Below are positions 63,420-64,000 of a stretch of DNA of 64,000 nucleotides, one piece after another. Numbering within the stretch: position 1 is the stretch's first letter; every line of letters begins with the position of its first letter. The DNA comes from Mantis religiosa. Taxonomy: Eukaryota; Arthropoda; Insecta; Mantodea; Mantidae. The stretch spans positions 248,001-312,000 of the forward strand of contig JAUKNK010000321.1 in the NCBI GenBank assembly GCA_030765055.1. Reading direction: 5' to 3'. The position numbers and the translations under genes are program-made. Below the pieces are notes generated by a model. That model worked only from the letters and a program-made list of their open reading frames with translations, was not told the origin of the DNA and did not search any database.

Positions 63420-63472
63420 ATATTCAAGAGGGCCCAAGTTAAATGTCAGTCAGTGTGTGCTATCTGTTAATG

Positions 63473-63560
63473 TTTTTTTCCATGGTTTTCCCTTATCCTC
63501 AAAGATGAATGTCTGGTAGCTCTACGCTCTATAGACTTAATTGAGCATCATTTCACCGTG
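63473..63560 (+). repeat. SINE family 1 body fragment
   Basis: Only the middle of the family: ggttttcccttatcctcaaa, tctggtagctctacgctcta and tgagcatcatttcacc. No tRNA head. Confidence 0.65.
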
Positions 63561-63639
63561 TAAGACTTAAAGCTTTCATGGCAAGCATTACTGATTACAG
63601 TTTCTGTTGAACCTTAAGGTCTCAGTGGTGTATAAGGTT

Positions 63640-64000
63640 TCCTGGAAAGTGGAAGGGTGTATGTTGGACAAATAGGATGCATGGTTGAGCAGAGGTGTAA
63701 AAAACCTCAACATCACATCAGACTCTTTCAACCAGAGAAGTCAGCTGTAGCTCAACATTATATAGATTATGTGCACAAAATAAATTTTAATGATGCCTCG
63801 GTTCTGGAGCATTTGGAAAAGCATTTTGATAGATTTATTAGAGAAGCCATTAAGATTAACCTCTATCCAGGGAATTTCAATATGGTTTGGGGACTTGAAT
63901 TGAGTACACCTAGGGCTCCAGCAATAAAATATACTAGCAATAAAAGCTCTTACCAGTCGAAGGATCACATAGAAAGCACAAGATGGGAGAACCCCAATCT
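63640..64000 (+). pseudogene. PLE GIY-YIG domain of a different family, runs off the end
   Basis: The plus strand reads GVYVGQIGCMVEQRCKKPQH, HIRLFQPEKSAVAQHYIDYV, INFNDASVLEHLEKHFDRFI and REAIKINLYPGNFN. This is the GIY-YIG C-terminal part (YVGQTGR...KEHxRHxRLxQPxKSAVAEH) of a PLE family distinct from the others here. The listed end is the window edge. Upstream RT is absent; the domain begins near a truncated edge around 63640. The stretch from 63649 to 63902 has no stop. Confidence 0.75.

Overview
The window is eukaryotic, almost certainly from an arthropod. The best guess is an insect with a large, repeat-rich genome (cockroach, termite or orthopteran-like). This is inferred from mariner elements with TA target duplications, Jockey-type LINEs, gypsy LTR elements with a tRNA-Leu primer site, many Penelope-like elements (PLEs), tRNA-derived SINEs, intron/exon structure and very long microsatellites. 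There are no prokaryotic operons, no CRISPR arrays and no complete host gene.

Layout. 1-6.6 kb: SINEs, a solo LTR and a 1.2 kb (AAT)n tract. 6.6-13.9 kb: two degraded Jockey-type LINEs abutting 5' to 5'. 14.4-17.4 kb: three open segments that may be exons of an unknown host gene, with a mariner in a putative intron. 17.7-22.5 kb: LINE, SINE and LTR debris. 22.8-27.3 kb: a decayed gypsy element (gypsy A) on the minus strand. 29.5-42.1 kb: the 3' part of a host gene on the minus strand, recognised as a TBRG1-like gene. Its FYR-C exon is at 41839-42070 and its last coding exon at 29537-29632. They are separated by a 12.2 kb intron holding PLE hairpins, a nested DDE transposon, a 1.3 kb (CA)n tract, SINEs and a (TCA)n tract. 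42.8-48.9 kb: three mariners, LINE debris and PLE hairpins. 49.7-52 kb and 56.5-64 kb: a dense PLE cluster with RT and GIY-YIG remnants. 52.8-55.8 kb: a young gypsy element (gypsy B) with two nearly identical LTRs. It has gag and protease, but RT, RNase H and the integrase core are deleted in frame.

The most notable signals are: (1) at least four short inverted-repeat hairpins made of PLE termini, several with hammerhead-ribozyme-like cores; one is a 135-bp insertion flanked by a 15-bp direct repeat; (2) the gag-protease-only gypsy B, which itself carries a 536-bp insert flanked by identical 183-bp direct repeats; (3) the TBRG1-like gene stretched over more than 12 kb by repeats. Nearly every transposon protein here is broken by stops or frameshifts. 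All identifications come from motif reading, with no database search.
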